The notes under the pieces: model-generated | The model's input: the letters and a program-made list of their open reading frames with translations, nothing else | Databases searched by the model: none | What the model was told of the DNA's origin: nothing | Shown here: piece after piece, positions 16,937-26,041 of the stretch | How the letters are laid out: each line of letters starts with the position of its first letter | How positions within the stretch are numbered: position 1 is the stretch's first letter | Assembly: GCA_964646615.1 (NCBI GenBank) | Contig: CAZYEV010000012.1 | Span: 1-30,738 of the forward strand | Reading direction: 5' to 3' | From: M3007 sp964646615 | GTDB lineage: Bacteria > Bacteroidota > Bacteroidia > Chitinophagales > Saprospiraceae | Length of the DNA stretch: 30,738 nt | Position numbers and translations under genes: made by a program

Positions 16937-18370
16937 ATGCGAACGATAGTCCTTGCGACCCTCCTGAGTGTACTCCCTGCATTTATCTTAACCTCCCTCG
17001 CCCAACCGGCCTCATCGGTTAAAGATAGCACCTATATCGAGGCTTTCATCGAAGGCCTCCAGGCCGGCACGGCGCGTTTGGTGGGCACCTACGGCGACCA
17101 GAACTATATTGCCGACACAGCGGTAGTGGACGCCAAAGGGCACTTCATCCTCCGCCGCGAACGAGCACTGCCCGCCGGTTTTTACTACTTCCTGCTGCCG
17201 GGCCAGAAAAACTTCTCCATCCTCATAGACCGCGACGACCAACGCATGACCCTGCGCGCCAAAGCCGACGACATCCCCGGCACCCTCCAGGTCTCCGGCT
17301 CGCTCAATACAGCCCTGTTTTATCGAAACGCGCGCTACCAGAATGCGCAGGAGCCTGAACTCAAGCAACTCAGCCAGACCCTGCGCGACTTCCCGCCCAA
17401 CTCACCCGAACACGAGCGCGCCAAAGCCCGCCAAAACCAACTCATCGAACAACGCAAGGCACATTTGGACTCCATCTATCGCGAATATCCCAATGCCTTC
17501 TTTACCAAATTTAAAATCGCAGGCCAAAACCCGGATTGGCCCGAATTCCGCAAACCCAACGGCGAATTGGACACTCTGCGTAACCTCATCTATTACCGCG
17601 AACACTTCTGGGACAACGTGGACTTCAACGACACGCGCCTGCTGCACACCCCCGTCATCGCCAACAAACTCAAGCGCTACATCGTCGAACTCACGCCCCA
17701 ACACCCCGACTCCATCATCAAAGTCGCTGACCCGCTCGTCCAGCGCGTGCTGCCGCACAAAGAGTACTTCCAGTTCTTCGTCAACTGGATAGCCCTCAAC
17801 TACGAAAACGGCAAGACCAAAGTCATGGACGGCGAAGCCGTTATGGTCTTCCTCATTGATAAATACTTCACCCCTGAACTGGCCACCTGGGATACCCCTG
17901 AAAACATCGCCAAAATCCGCAAAAAAGCCGATGAAATGAAAGCCAGCCTCATGGGCCGCAAAGGCCCCGACGTCCGCGCTTTAGACGTCAACGGCCAGTA
18001 CAAATCCATCTATGAAATGACGGCGCCCATCATCGTCGTCTTCATGTACAGCCCCGATTGCGAACACTGCCGCGAACAGGCCCCCGAAATCCAGCGCATT
18101 TACCAGCGCTGGAAGGACCGTGGTGTGGACTTCTACGGCATTGCCCTCAACACCACCGACGACAAGTGGAAGGAGTTTGTGCGCAAAAACGGCTTCACCT
18201 TTACCAACGTCTTCGACCCGACCAACAGGGCCATCTATGCCAAATACTTCGTGGACATCACCCCGGAGCTCTATGTCCTCAACAAAGACCGCATCATTGT
18301 GGCCAAAAATCTGCAAGCCAACCAGTTAGAGACCATCTTTGAGCGCGAATTCGCCAAAATGGGCAATTAA
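16937..18370 (+). CDS. Secreted TlpA-like thioredoxin-fold protein (DUF4369/DUF5106 type)
   Basis: The 477-aa protein carries a signal peptide (about 1-22, cleavage near SLA-Q). Its layout is typical of Bacteroidota: an N-terminal DUF4369-like beta domain (about 30-130), a helical DUF5106-like middle (about 130-330), and a C-terminal TlpA/AhpC-type thioredoxin domain (about 340-475). The redox site is C375-EH-C378 in VFMYSPDCEHCREQAPEI, and the cis-Pro loop reads DITPELYVL. Proteins of this kind are thought to reduce or oxidise disulfides in the periplasm, for example in cytochrome maturation or stress response; the specific partner is not known. It is a stand-alone unit with its own likely promoter at 16876-16883, and the repeat locus B lies just upstream. 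Confidence 0.9.
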   Translation: MRTIVLATLLSVLPAFILTSLAQPASSVKDSTYIEAFIEGLQAGTARLVGTYGDQNYIADTAVVDAKGHFILRRERALPAGFYYFLLPGQKNFSILIDRDDQRMTLRAKADDIPGTLQVSGSLNTALFYRNARYQNAQEPELKQLSQTLRDFPPNSPEHERAKARQNQLIEQRKAHLDSIYREYPNAFFTKFKIAGQNPDWPEFRKPNGELDTLRNLIYYREHFWDNVDFNDTRLLHTPVIANKLKRYIVELTPQHPDSIIKVADPLVQRVLPHKEYFQFFVNWIALNYENGKTKVMDGEAVMVFLIDKYFTPELATWDTPENIAKIRKKADEMKASLMGRKGPDVRALDVNGQYKSIYEMTAPIIVVFMYSPDCEHCREQAPEIQRIYQRWKDRGVDFYGIALNTTDDKWKEFVRKNGFTFTNVFDPTNRAIYAKYFVDITPELYVLNKDRIIVAKNLQANQLETIFEREFAKMGN

Positions 18371-18447
18371 ACAAGATAACCGCCTGTCAGTGCTGCCCCC
18401 TAAAGGAGGCTGCCTGCGGCGAAGATACTAACACGTTTCATTTCGCC

Positions 18448-19722
18448 ATGCGCATAGCCATCATCGGCGCCGGATGCTCCGGCCTGACGGCCATTAAAGG
18501 CCTGACTGAGGCTGGCCTGACCGATGTTGTCTGTTTTGAGAAAAGCCACCGCTCAGGCGGCAACTGGGCTTTCTCGCTCGAAGAAGGGCACAGCAGCGTC
18601 ATGGAAACGACGCACCTCATTTCCAGCAAGGCCATGTCGCAGTTCAGCGACTTTCCAATGCCGGAGGACTACCCGGACTATCCGAGCCATCGGCAGGTGC
18701 TGGCCTACTTCGAGGCGTACGCGCGGGCATTTGATCTGGAAAAATACATCCGCTACAACACGGCAGTGGTGTCGGCAGAGCCTGCTGCTGCCGGGCGTTG
18801 GCGCCTGCAATTGTCCGACGGCAGTGAGGAGGTCTTCGATGCGTTGCTGGTGGCCAATGGCCACCACTCGGTGCCGCGCCACCCGGAATGGAAGGACGCC
18901 TACACCGGGCGCTACCTGCACGCCCACGCCATGAAGAGCGCCCGCGGGCTGGAGGGGCTGCGCGTGCTGGTGGTAGGCGCCGGCAACTCGGGCTGCGACT
19001 GCGCCGTGGAAGCCAGCCGCGTCGCCGCACAGGTGGACATCAGCCTGCGCACCCCGCAGTACATCGTGCCGAAATTCTTCCTGGGTAAGCCCACCGATAC
19101 CTTCGCCGCCCAAATGCGCTGGCTGCCGCGCCCACTACAGGATGCCCTCCAGCGCCTGAGCCTGCGCATCCAGATAGGCCGATACCGCGATTATGGCCTG
19201 CCCGAACCCGACTTCCCACCCACCCGCGCGCATCCGACCGTCAACTCCGAATTGCTCGACCGCATCCGGCACGGCAAGGTGCGCCCACGGCCTGCCATTG
19301 CACGGGTCGAGGGCCAAACGGTGCACTTCTCCGACGGCACCACCTCGGAATACGACGTCGTCGTGGCCGCCACGGGTTATCGGGTACATTTTCCCTTCTT
19401 CCGGCCCGACCTCATCTGCTGGGAAGAGAGCACGCGCGTGCCGCTGTATTTGCGCGTGTTTCACCCTGAGTACCCGACGCTGTTCTTCATCGGGTTGGTG
19501 CAGCCGCAAGGGTGCATCTGGCCCCTGTCGGAAGCCCAGGCGCGCTTGGTGGCCCGCGTGCTCACCGGCCAAATTCGCCTGCCCGCCGACTGGCCAGCGC
19601 GCGCGCACGAAGAAGCCAGACACATCGAGAAGGCATTCCTCAAACGCCCCCGCCACGCCTTAGAAGTACACTACCTACCCTACCTGAATACTCTTCGGCG
19701 AGCGGCTGAAGGACGGTTCTGA
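18448..19722 (+). CDS. Flavin-containing monooxygenase-like oxidoreductase
   Basis: The 424-aa protein belongs to the class B flavin monooxygenase (FMO/Baeyer-Villiger-like) group, which uses FAD and NADPH to add one oxygen atom to soft nucleophiles or ketones. The FAD Rossmann motif is at the start (IIGAGCSGL, residues 5-13). The FMO signature is degenerate, YTGRYLHAHAMKS, near 152-164. The NADPH Rossmann motif follows (VVGAGNSGCDCA, about 175-186), and the ATGY motif comes near 308 (VVAATGYRVHFPFF). No signal peptide or membrane segment is seen. It follows the thioredoxin-fold gene by 77 bp in the same direction. The substrate cannot be told from sequence. Confidence 0.88.
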   Translation: MRIAIIGAGCSGLTAIKGLTEAGLTDVVCFEKSHRSGGNWAFSLEEGHSSVMETTHLISSKAMSQFSDFPMPEDYPDYPSHRQVLAYFEAYARAFDLEKYIRYNTAVVSAEPAAAGRWRLQLSDGSEEVFDALLVANGHHSVPRHPEWKDAYTGRYLHAHAMKSARGLEGLRVLVVGAGNSGCDCAVEASRVAAQVDISLRTPQYIVPKFFLGKPTDTFAAQMRWLPRPLQDALQRLSLRIQIGRYRDYGLPEPDFPPTRAHPTVNSELLDRIRHGKVRPRPAIARVEGQTVHFSDGTTSEYDVVVAATGYRVHFPFFRPDLICWEESTRVPLYLRVFHPEYPTLFFIGLVQPQGCIWPLSEAQARLVARVLTGQIRLPADWPARAHEEARHIEKAFLKRPRHALEVHYLPYLNTLRRAAEGRF

Positions 19723-19804
19723 AACACCGAGCGCCTTCATCAACAGCCCGCCTTCGGCGCAATGGCAAAGCAAAAGTTTGGCCCGGCGTGACACTAATCA
19801 CTCG

Positions 19805-19816
19805 GGGAGGCCTCCC
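19805..19816. promoter_or_regulatory. 12-bp perfect palindrome upstream of the SulP gene
   Basis: GGGAGGCCTCCC is a perfect inverted repeat located 9-20 bp upstream of the -7-like box at 19825-19832. Its position could suit an operator, but it also resembles the GGGAGG arm of the dispersed repeat family and may be a remnant or chance. Confidence 0.25.
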
Positions 19817-19824
19817 GCCCGGCC

Positions 19825-19832
19825 TACCTTTG
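19825..19832 (+). promoter_or_regulatory. -7 box TACCTTTG upstream of the SulP gene
   Basis: The octamer fits TAnnTTTG exactly and lies 41 bp before ATG 19873. A -33 TTG element is not found at 19-21-bp spacing. Confidence 0.45.
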
Positions 19833-19872
19833 CCGGCACATTTATTCAACAGGTTAACAGATACTTAAAACA

Positions 19873-21648
19873 ATGGCTGGCAGTTCTAACTCCATCGCAC
19901 ATAAGCATTCATCGAGCACGTGGCAGCGTTTTTTCCCGTTTTTGGCCTGGCTGCCGAATTATCCTAAACAACACTTGCGCGGCGACCTCACCGCAGGGCT
20001 TACGGTGGGCGTGATGCTGGTGCCGCAAGGGATGGCCTACGCTATGCTGGCGGGCATGCCGCCTATTTACGGCCTGTATGCCGCCACGGTGCCGCTCATT
20101 CTTTACGCCCTGCTGGGCACTTCGCGTCAATTGGCTGTAGGGCCGGTGGCCATGGTGTCGCTGCTGACAGCAACGGGCGTCAGTGCTCTGGCCGAAGTAG
20201 GCTCGCCCGAATACATTGGTTTAGTGCTGGCCTTAGCGTTCCTGGTTGGCGTGCTTCAGCTGGCTTTAGGCGTCTTTCGCCTGGGCTTTATGGTCAACTT
20301 TCTTTCGCATCCGGTCATCAGCGGCTTCACATCGGCAGCGGCCATTGTGATTGCCCTGAGCCAGCTGAAACACCTGCTGGGCATTCCGATGCCGCGCAGC
20401 GAGCATGTGCACGAAATCTTAGTGGCTGCGGCCCAAAACATGGGCAAAACTCACGGGCTGACGCTGGCTATCGGCCTGGGCGCCATTGCGCTCATCCAGC
20501 TGTTCAAAAAATGGAAACCGGCCTTTCCGGGCGCGCTCGTGGTGGTGGTGCTCAGCATCCTGGCCGTGTGGGCACTCGGCCTGGCCGAACACGGCGTGAA
20601 GATTGTCGGTGAAGTACCCAGTGGCCTGCCAGCACTTACCATGCCTCTGGTGGACTGGCCGACCATGCAAAAACTCCTGCCCATGGCCATGGCCATTGGC
20701 TTGGTGGGCTTTATGGAAAGCATCGCCGTAGCCAAAGCCATGCAGGCCCGACACCGCGACTACGCACTGGACGCCAACCAGGAACTCATTGCCTTAGGCA
20801 TGGCCAACATCGGCGGCTCGTTCTTCTCTTCTTTCCCCGTCACGGGCGGGTTTTCGCGCACAGCCGTCAACGACCAGGCCGGAGCGCGCACCGGGCTGGC
20901 CTCTATCGTCAGTGCCGTGCTGATTGTCGTTACGCTCCTGTTCCTGACGCCGCTCTTCTATTACCTGCCCAATGCCGTGCTGGCCGCCGTCATCATTGTG
21001 GCCGTGTACGGCTTGATTGACCACAAAGAAGCCCGCCACCTGTGGCACAGCAACCGCGGCGATTTCATCCTGTGGGCCGTTACGTTTGCCGCCACGCTGT
21101 TTGTCGGCATCGAGCAGGGCATCGCCTTAGGCGTCATCCTGTCCTTAGCGCTGGTGATTTACCGCACCACCAAACCGCACATCGCTGTGCTGGGGCGCGT
21201 GCCGGGTACGTTCTTTTACCGCAACGTAGAGCGCTTCAGCAACCTGGAACAGCGCCCTGACGTGCTCATCGTCCGCTTCGATGCCGACCTGTATTTTGCC
21301 AACGTCAACTACTTTCTGGACACCATCAACGCGCTGGCCGCCCAGAAAGGAGACGCTTTGCGGGTGCTGGTCATCAACGCCGAAAGCATCAACAACTTAG
21401 ACAGCTCGGGCGTGCACGCCATCGAAGAACTCCTCCGCCAGTTCCGCCAGCGCGGCATATCGGTGTTCTTCGTCAGCGTCAAAGGCCCTGTGCGCGACGC
21501 TATGATGCGGGCCGGCCTTATCGAAAAAATCGGCCCTCAAAACTTCTTCCTCAGCAACCAGCAAGCCGTGGACGCCTGCGACCAGGTGTGTGCCGACAAC
21601 CAGGAAGAACTGGCGCAATACGCCTTGCAAACCAACGCCGCGCGATAA
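19873..21648 (+). CDS. SulP-family anion transporter with C-terminal STAS domain
   Basis: This 591-aa inner-membrane transporter belongs to the SLC26/SulP family, which moves sulfate, bicarbonate or other anions. The conserved first core motif (LTAGLTVGVMLVPQGMAYAMLAGMPPIYGLYAA) and the following LLGTSRQLAVGPVAMVSLL are present, and the membrane part runs to about residue 430 with many hydrophobic helices. A STAS domain (about 445-570) follows, with LYFANVNYF and LDSSGVHAIEELL, the loop that carries the regulatory Ser in anti-sigma antagonist-like folds. Length is normal. A -7 box lies 41 bp upstream; the next gene in the same direction is a ferredoxin reductase, 184 bp away with repeat locus C between them. 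The transported ion is not decided by sequence. Confidence 0.93.
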   Translation: MAGSSNSIAHKHSSSTWQRFFPFLAWLPNYPKQHLRGDLTAGLTVGVMLVPQGMAYAMLAGMPPIYGLYAATVPLILYALLGTSRQLAVGPVAMVSLLTATGVSALAEVGSPEYIGLVLALAFLVGVLQLALGVFRLGFMVNFLSHPVISGFTSAAAIVIALSQLKHLLGIPMPRSEHVHEILVAAAQNMGKTHGLTLAIGLGAIALIQLFKKWKPAFPGALVVVVLSILAVWALGLAEHGVKIVGEVPSGLPALTMPLVDWPTMQKLLPMAMAIGLVGFMESIAVAKAMQARHRDYALDANQELIALGMANIGGSFFSSFPVTGGFSRTAVNDQAGARTGLASIVSAVLIVVTLLFLTPLFYYLPNAVLAAVIIVAVYGLIDHKEARHLWHSNRGDFILWAVTFAATLFVGIEQGIALGVILSLALVIYRTTKPHIAVLGRVPGTFFYRNVERFSNLEQRPDVLIVRFDADLYFANVNYFLDTINALAAQKGDALRVLVINAESINNLDSSGVHAIEELLRQFRQRGISVFFVSVKGPVRDAMMRAGLIEKIGPQNFFLSNQQAVDACDQVCADNQEELAQYALQTNAAR

Positions 21649-21701
21649 CGCCCTCAAGCACCTTCAGTGCTGTAGAGACCATTCGCGGTCTGAAAAGTTC
21701 A

Positions 21702-21755
21702 GAGGCGACACCTCCCTTCGGGAGATGTCGCCTCCTGGACGGGAGATGTCGCCTC
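21702..21755 (-). repeat. Repeat locus C: three-box palindromic element
   Basis: A hairpin (arms GAGGCGACACCTCCC and GGGAGATGTCGCCTC, loop TTC, 21702-21734) is followed after 6 bp by a further copy of GGGAGATGTCGCCTC (21741-21755). The same three-box order, with a 5-bp gap, ends repeat locus B at about 16702-16752. Read on the minus strand the stem pairs completely with one U-G wobble; on the plus strand there is one C-A mismatch. It lies in the gap between the SulP gene and the reductase gene. Confidence 0.88.
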
Positions 21756-21832
21756 AAGTTCTGTGCATTCGCGGCCAAACCGCCAACTTTGCGCCAGCCT
21801 GGGAAAGGCTGTGAGGGTAAAATGCACATTTC

Positions 21833-22894
21833 ATGGACAAACGACTACGCTGGCGCATTGTCGAGAAGCGCGAGGAAACACCCGAAGCCGTTACGCTGAC
21901 GCTGGAGCCTGTCGGCGGTGCGCCGGTAGCCTACGAGCCGGGCCAGTATTTGCCGCTCATTCGCACGTTTGGCCCGCGCGAGGAGCGGCGGGCGTATTCG
22001 TTTAGCAGCTGTCCGGGCGTAGATGCGCTGCCTGCCCTCACGGTGAAGCGCATCCCGAACGGTCTGTTTTCGACGTGGTTGGTGCAGCAGATCCGTCGGG
22101 GCGATATTCTGGAGTCGGCTGAGCCGGCCGGGCGCTTTTTGTTGCCCACCCAAAAGCCGGAGCGCTTGCTGTATGTGGCTGCCGGCAGCGGCATTACGCC
22201 CATTTTGAGCCATTTAAAGGCCATTTTTTTAAATAAAAACTGGTCTGACGTGCCAGTGCGGCTGCTGTACGCCAATCGGGACAGTGCTCACACAATTTTC
22301 AAACGCCAGATAGATGACTGGATAAACGCCTGGCCCGAGCGCTTCGAGGTTACGTATTTCTTCAGCCGCGAACGGGGGGCCGCCCACGCCGAGCAGGCGC
22401 ACCTGAACAATGCGCTGTTTGAGCAGCACCTGCTGGCTTTCGTCGGCGGCAGGGCCAGCGCGAGTGCTCGCAAGGGCTTGCTGACCTACCTGTGTGCCCC
22501 GACGCCGCTGATGCGCATGGCCCGCATGACCATGCGCGCCCTCGGCTTCCCGGATGAGCAAATCCTACAGGAGACGTTCACGCCCGACCCGCGCCTGCAA
22601 CGCCGCCAGCCCGACCCTTCGCGCCGGCATCACATTACGGTTAGCCTGCCCGATGGTCAGCGCGTCGCTTTCGACACCTTCGAGGGCGAAACCATTCTGC
22701 AAGCTGCCCTGCGCCAGGGCATCGCCCTGCCCTACACGTGCAAAAGCGGCGTGTGCCTGTCGTGTCTGGCTCGCTGTGTCCGTGGCGAGGTGGACGTGCA
22801 GTTCGTCGAGCAAACCAACCGCGAAGGCCCCGGTGCTTTGGTCAACACCTGCATCGGCTATGCCGTCAGCGATGAGGTAGAACTGGTCCTTTGA
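21833..22894 (+). CDS. PaaE-like NAD(P)H ferredoxin reductase with C-terminal 2Fe-2S domain
   Basis: The 353-aa flavoprotein shuttles electrons from NAD(P)H via FAD to a plant-type 2Fe-2S cluster and on to an oxygenase or other acceptor, as in the PaaE subunit of phenylacetyl-CoA epoxidase. Seen motifs are the FAD site RRAYSFSS (about 53-60), the NAD(P) site VAAGSGITPILSHL (about 116-129) and the 2Fe-2S cysteines C303, C308, C311 and C340 (CKSGVCLSC and NTCIGY). No oxygenase partner is encoded in the window, so the name PaaE should not be assigned. No signal peptide is seen. It is followed after 45 bp by the acyltransferase gene in the same direction. Confidence 0.9.
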   Translation: MDKRLRWRIVEKREETPEAVTLTLEPVGGAPVAYEPGQYLPLIRTFGPREERRAYSFSSCPGVDALPALTVKRIPNGLFSTWLVQQIRRGDILESAEPAGRFLLPTQKPERLLYVAAGSGITPILSHLKAIFLNKNWSDVPVRLLYANRDSAHTIFKRQIDDWINAWPERFEVTYFFSRERGAAHAEQAHLNNALFEQHLLAFVGGRASASARKGLLTYLCAPTPLMRMARMTMRALGFPDEQILQETFTPDPRLQRRQPDPSRRHHITVSLPDGQRVAFDTFEGETILQAALRQGIALPYTCKSGVCLSCLARCVRGEVDVQFVEQTNREGPGALVNTCIGYAVSDEVELVL

Positions 22895-22939
22895 ACCGCA
22901 TGGAAAGCCCAATTTTTCACTCTATACTTCATTCCCTCC

Positions 22940-24205
22940 GTGGCCTGCAAGAACGCCCCTATTGCTCCGCTTTTGCGTTTGATTTACGCTGTGCTTCGCG
23001 CAGTGGTGTGGGTGAGCGTGCGCGTGTTTTACCGCCGGCGGCTGGTGCTGGGGCGCGAGCACTTGCGCTTCGACGGGCCGGCCATTGTTGTGGTGAACCA
23101 CCCCAGCACGCTGATGGACGTGCTCAACCCAGCGTTGGAGATTTGCCAGGAGATGTTTTTTCTGGCCAATTACGGGCTGTTTCGGCATCCGGTAAGCCGT
23201 TGGCTATTGACGCGCCTGTTCTGCATCCCCGTGATGCGCTCTGAGGATGTGCGCCCGGGCGAGGAGCGCGACAACAGCCAGGCTTTCGAGGCGTCGTTCC
23301 GGCACTTAGAGCGCGGGGGCGTGCTGTTCATCGCTCCGGAGGGTACGAGCTGGATGAACCGCTTCGTGCGCCCGCTCAAGACCGGCACTGCGCGCATTGC
23401 CTTAGGGGCCGAGGCGCGCAACGGCTGGCAATTGGGCGTAAAAATTGTGCCCATCGGGCTGTCGTACTCGGCCCCACACCGCTTCCGCAGCGAGGTGGTG
23501 GTGAATGCCGGCCCGCCGGTGTACGCCGCCGAATGGCGCGAGGTGTGGGAGACCGACCCGGCCGCCGCTATTGAAGGGCTGACGCAATACCTGGAAATGC
23601 AGCTGAAGCAGTTGAGCATCCATGCCGTCAACGAAGAGGGGGAGCAGGCGCTGACGATGTGGGAAGAGATTTTGCAAAACGACCACCCGCTGCCGCAACG
23701 AGCGGCCTTCGAGCGCTCGCAGCGGTTGGCCCACACACTGCTCCACGACGCCGAAGCCGTGCGCCAGGCCATTGCCTATCGCCAGGCTTTGGAACGCGCC
23801 GGCCTGTCCGATGCCGCTTTTAGCCCGCGCCGCCGCAAGGGTCGGCTCTGGCGCTGGATGGGGCTGGTGTTGGGCTTTCCGCTGTTTGCAGTGGGTGCTG
23901 CTTTCTGGTTTTTGCCCTGCTTCATTCCGTACTGGCTCAATCGGCGGCTCAACCTGTACATCGGCTACTCGGCTACGGTCATGGTGGTGGCGGGCATTGT
24001 GGTGTTCCCGCTTTACGGGTGGGTGGCCTTTCGCGTGGCGCGCATGGCCGGGCTTTCAGCAGGCGAAGCGGTGGTGGTGCTGGCAGCGCTGGCAGCCTCC
24101 GGCCTTTTGGTGGAGCGCTATTGGGAAGCCCTTCGGCTGGAATGGATGATTTTCCGGGCAGACGCCAGAGGCCTGCCGCCAGGGGTTACCCGTTGGCAGC
24201 CCTGA
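22940..24205 (+). CDS. PlsC-type acyltransferase with C-terminal membrane helices
   Basis: The 421-aa protein resembles 1-acylglycerol-3-phosphate acyltransferases, which transfer acyl groups from acyl-CoA or acyl-ACP to lysophosphatidate in membrane lipid synthesis. The catalytic N53-H54-PSTLM-D60 motif and the phosphate-binding FIAPEGTS (E134, G135) are present. The N-terminal helix (LLRLIYAVLRAVVWVSVRVF) anchors it. Residues about 305-390 hold further membrane helices, and about 210-290 a soluble helical insertion. The extended C-terminus makes it longer than simple PlsC, as in a Bacteroidota subfamily of such proteins. The start is GTG (no ATG in frame after the upstream stop at 22892). 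Its 3' end overlaps the 3' end of nadC on the other strand by 20 bp. Confidence 0.85.
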   Translation: MACKNAPIAPLLRLIYAVLRAVVWVSVRVFYRRRLVLGREHLRFDGPAIVVVNHPSTLMDVLNPALEICQEMFFLANYGLFRHPVSRWLLTRLFCIPVMRSEDVRPGEERDNSQAFEASFRHLERGGVLFIAPEGTSWMNRFVRPLKTGTARIALGAEARNGWQLGVKIVPIGLSYSAPHRFRSEVVVNAGPPVYAAEWREVWETDPAAAIEGLTQYLEMQLKQLSIHAVNEEGEQALTMWEEILQNDHPLPQRAAFERSQRLAHTLLHDAEAVRQAIAYRQALERAGLSDAAFSPRRRKGRLWRWMGLVLGFPLFAVGAAFWFLPCFIPYWLNRRLNLYIGYSATVMVVAGIVVFPLYGWVAFRVARMAGLSAGEAVVVLAALAASGLLVERYWEALRLEWMIFRADARGLPPGVTRWQP

Positions 24206-25055
24206 TTTTCAGGCTCATATCTAACGGCTGGGCTGAGTGGGTGAGCGCACCTGAAGAGACGTAGTCCACGCCCGTCAGAGCGTAGCGGCGCACGTTGAAG
24301 AGCGTGATGCCGCCTGAGGCTTCCGTCTCGACGCGGCGGGCCACCACGGCCACAGCTTCTATCAGAATAGGAAGATCAAAGTTGTCGAACATAATGCGGT
24401 GGATGCCGCCGACCTCAAGGGCCTCGTAGAGCTCGACCAGGTTGCGTACCTCGACGGTAATTTCCAGGTCGAGGTGGTTTTCCTGCAGGTAGCGATGCAC
24501 GCGCTCGATGGCGGGCCGGATGCCGCCGCAGGCGTCCACGTGGTTGTCTTTGATCATGATGCGGTCGTAGAGGCCCCAGCGGTAGTTTTCGCAGCCGCCG
24601 ATGTGGACGGCCCATTTTTCCAAAAAGCGGATGAGGGGCGTGGTCTTGCGCGTGTCGAGCACCTTGACGGGCAGGTCGCCTACCTCGAAGGCAAAGCGGC
24701 TGGCCAATGTGGCGATGCCGCTCATGCGTTGCAACGTGTTGAGTGCCAGCCGTTCGCCCTGAAGCAGGGCGCGCGTACGGCCTTCTACCTCGAAGGCCTC
24801 ATCGCCGTAGAAGACATCGGCGCTGTCGGCTTTGTGTACGGTAAAGCGCACCTCAGGGTCTAAGTAGCGGAAAATGTGTTCGGCCAGCTCAACACCGGCC
24901 AGCACGCCGTAGTCCTTGATTTTGAGCACCGCCCGGCTGCGGTGGTCGGGCGGTATGGTGGCCAATGAAGTGTGATCGCCCGGGCCAATGTCTTCGCGCA
25001 GACCGGCGGCGATGAATTCGCGTATTTGTTCGTCCGTGATGTTAGCGGGTCGCAT
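24186..25055 (-). CDS. nadC: Nicotinate-nucleotide pyrophosphorylase (carboxylating)
   Basis: This enzyme makes nicotinate mononucleotide from quinolinate and PRPP in NAD synthesis. I prefer ATG 25055 (MRPANITDEQIREFI, 289 aa); the frame also has ATG at 25076 and at 25118, which would add 7 or 21 residues with a T8 run near 25095 in the leader. Seen motifs are LREDIGPGDHTS, LQRMSGIATL, DTRKTTPLIR, LYDRIMIKDNHVD, EVRNLVEL and ASGGI. The usual GGG..NHR before LYD is GGCENYR here, so the His beside the conserved Arg is Tyr. The 3' end overlaps the acyltransferase gene by 20 bp in convergent orientation. panC lies upstream with a gap of about 113 bp. Confidence 0.93.
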   Translation of the reverse strand: MRPANITDEQIREFIAAGLREDIGPGDHTSLATIPPDHRSRAVLKIKDYGVLAGVELAEHIFRYLDPEVRFTVHKADSADVFYGDEAFEVEGRTRALLQGERLALNTLQRMSGIATLASRFAFEVGDLPVKVLDTRKTTPLIRFLEKWAVHIGGCENYRWGLYDRIMIKDNHVDACGGIRPAIERVHRYLQENHLDLEITVEVRNLVELYEALEVGGIHRIMFDNFDLPILIEAVAVVARRVETEASGGITLFNVRRYALTGVDYVSSGALTHSAQPLDMSLKIRAANG

Positions 25056-25168
25056 AAGCGTGGGTTTTTGCGGCATTCGCCGCCGGAACGGCTGTTTTTT
25101 TTGTAATAAAATGGGCACAAAGGAAAGAACAAGGGCGGAATTTCGGTCAGCAAGGTGCTGCGTGTGCG

Positions 25169-26035
25169 CTATTGCTGCTGGCGTTCTTCTTTCAGGACGA
25201 GGTTATCAATGAGCCGCACATCGCCTGCCCAGGCGGCCACGCAGGCCACGACGAACGGGCTGGTCTCTGTGTGCGCTACGGGCAGCAGGGTGTAGCCATC
25301 CACCACCTCGAAGTACTCCGGTCTGAGGCCAGCGCTGTGCAGGGTTTGCAAGGCTGTTTGCTGGATGTCGGCTATGGGTATGCCGGCCAGAAAGGCCTCG
25401 CGCGCCGCCGTCAGGGCGCGAAAGAGGGCGGGAGCTGTCGCGCGCATCTCCGGCGTCAGGCGCAGGTTGCGGCTCGACATGGCCAGCCCGTCCGGCTCCC
25501 GAACGGTAGGGCACATGACCAGCTCAATGGACATGCCCAGACGCCGCAGCATCTCGCGCACGATGGTCAGTTGCTGAAAGTCCTTCTGGCCCATGTACAG
25601 CCGCTGCGGCTCGACGATGTCCAACAGGCGCTTGACCACCGTAGCCATGCCCCGAAAATGGCCAGGGCGAAACTGACCTTCCATCACCTCGGTCAGCTGC
25701 CCGAAGTCCAGCCGTACGGTCAGGTCTTGCCCGGGCGGGTAAATTTCCTCCACATCGGGCATGAAAAGGGCCTGACAGCCCGCTGTTTGCAGCAGGGCAA
25801 TGTCGTGCTCCGGCATGCGCGGGTATCGGCGCAGGTCTTCGGGGTCGTTGAACTGGGTAGGGTTGACGAAGATGCTCACCACCGGCACATCGCCCGCCGC
25901 CTCCGCGGTGCGCACTAAGCTGAGGTGCCCTTCGTGCAGAGCCCCCATCGTAGGGGCAAAGCCGATGCTATGGCCCGCCTCGCGCTGTTGGGCAAGCCAC
26001 GCCCGCAAATCGGCTATTTTTTCAAAAATGCGCAT
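25169..26035 (-). CDS. panC: Pantoate--beta-alanine ligase (pantothenate synthetase)
   Basis: The 288-aa enzyme joins pantoate and beta-alanine with ATP to form pantothenate, the precursor of coenzyme A. The nucleotide-binding HIGH-like motif is PTMGALHEGHLSLV, followed by SIFVNPTQFN, the pantoate and ATP loop YMGQKDFQQ and the KMSKS-like MSSRN. Length and order are normal. It starts 6 bp after the end of asnS on the same strand and must be co-transcribed with it. The product is cytosolic. Confidence 0.96.
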   Translation of the reverse strand: MRIFEKIADLRAWLAQQREAGHSIGFAPTMGALHEGHLSLVRTAEAAGDVPVVSIFVNPTQFNDPEDLRRYPRMPEHDIALLQTAGCQALFMPDVEEIYPPGQDLTVRLDFGQLTEVMEGQFRPGHFRGMATVVKRLLDIVEPQRLYMGQKDFQQLTIVREMLRRLGMSIELVMCPTVREPDGLAMSSRNLRLTPEMRATAPALFRALTAAREAFLAGIPIADIQQTALQTLHSAGLRPEYFEVVDGYTLLPVAHTETSPFVVACVAAWAGDVRLIDNLVLKEERQQQ

Positions 26036-26041
26036 GAGGCG

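Noticed and set aside
18371..18447. Possible terminator hairpin (GCCCCC/GGAGGC) after the thioredoxin-fold gene
   Set aside because: Stem is short and interrupted, with no T tract.
21833..22894. Naming the reductase PaaE
   Set aside because: No phenylacetate-degradation genes nearby; only the family-level call is supported.
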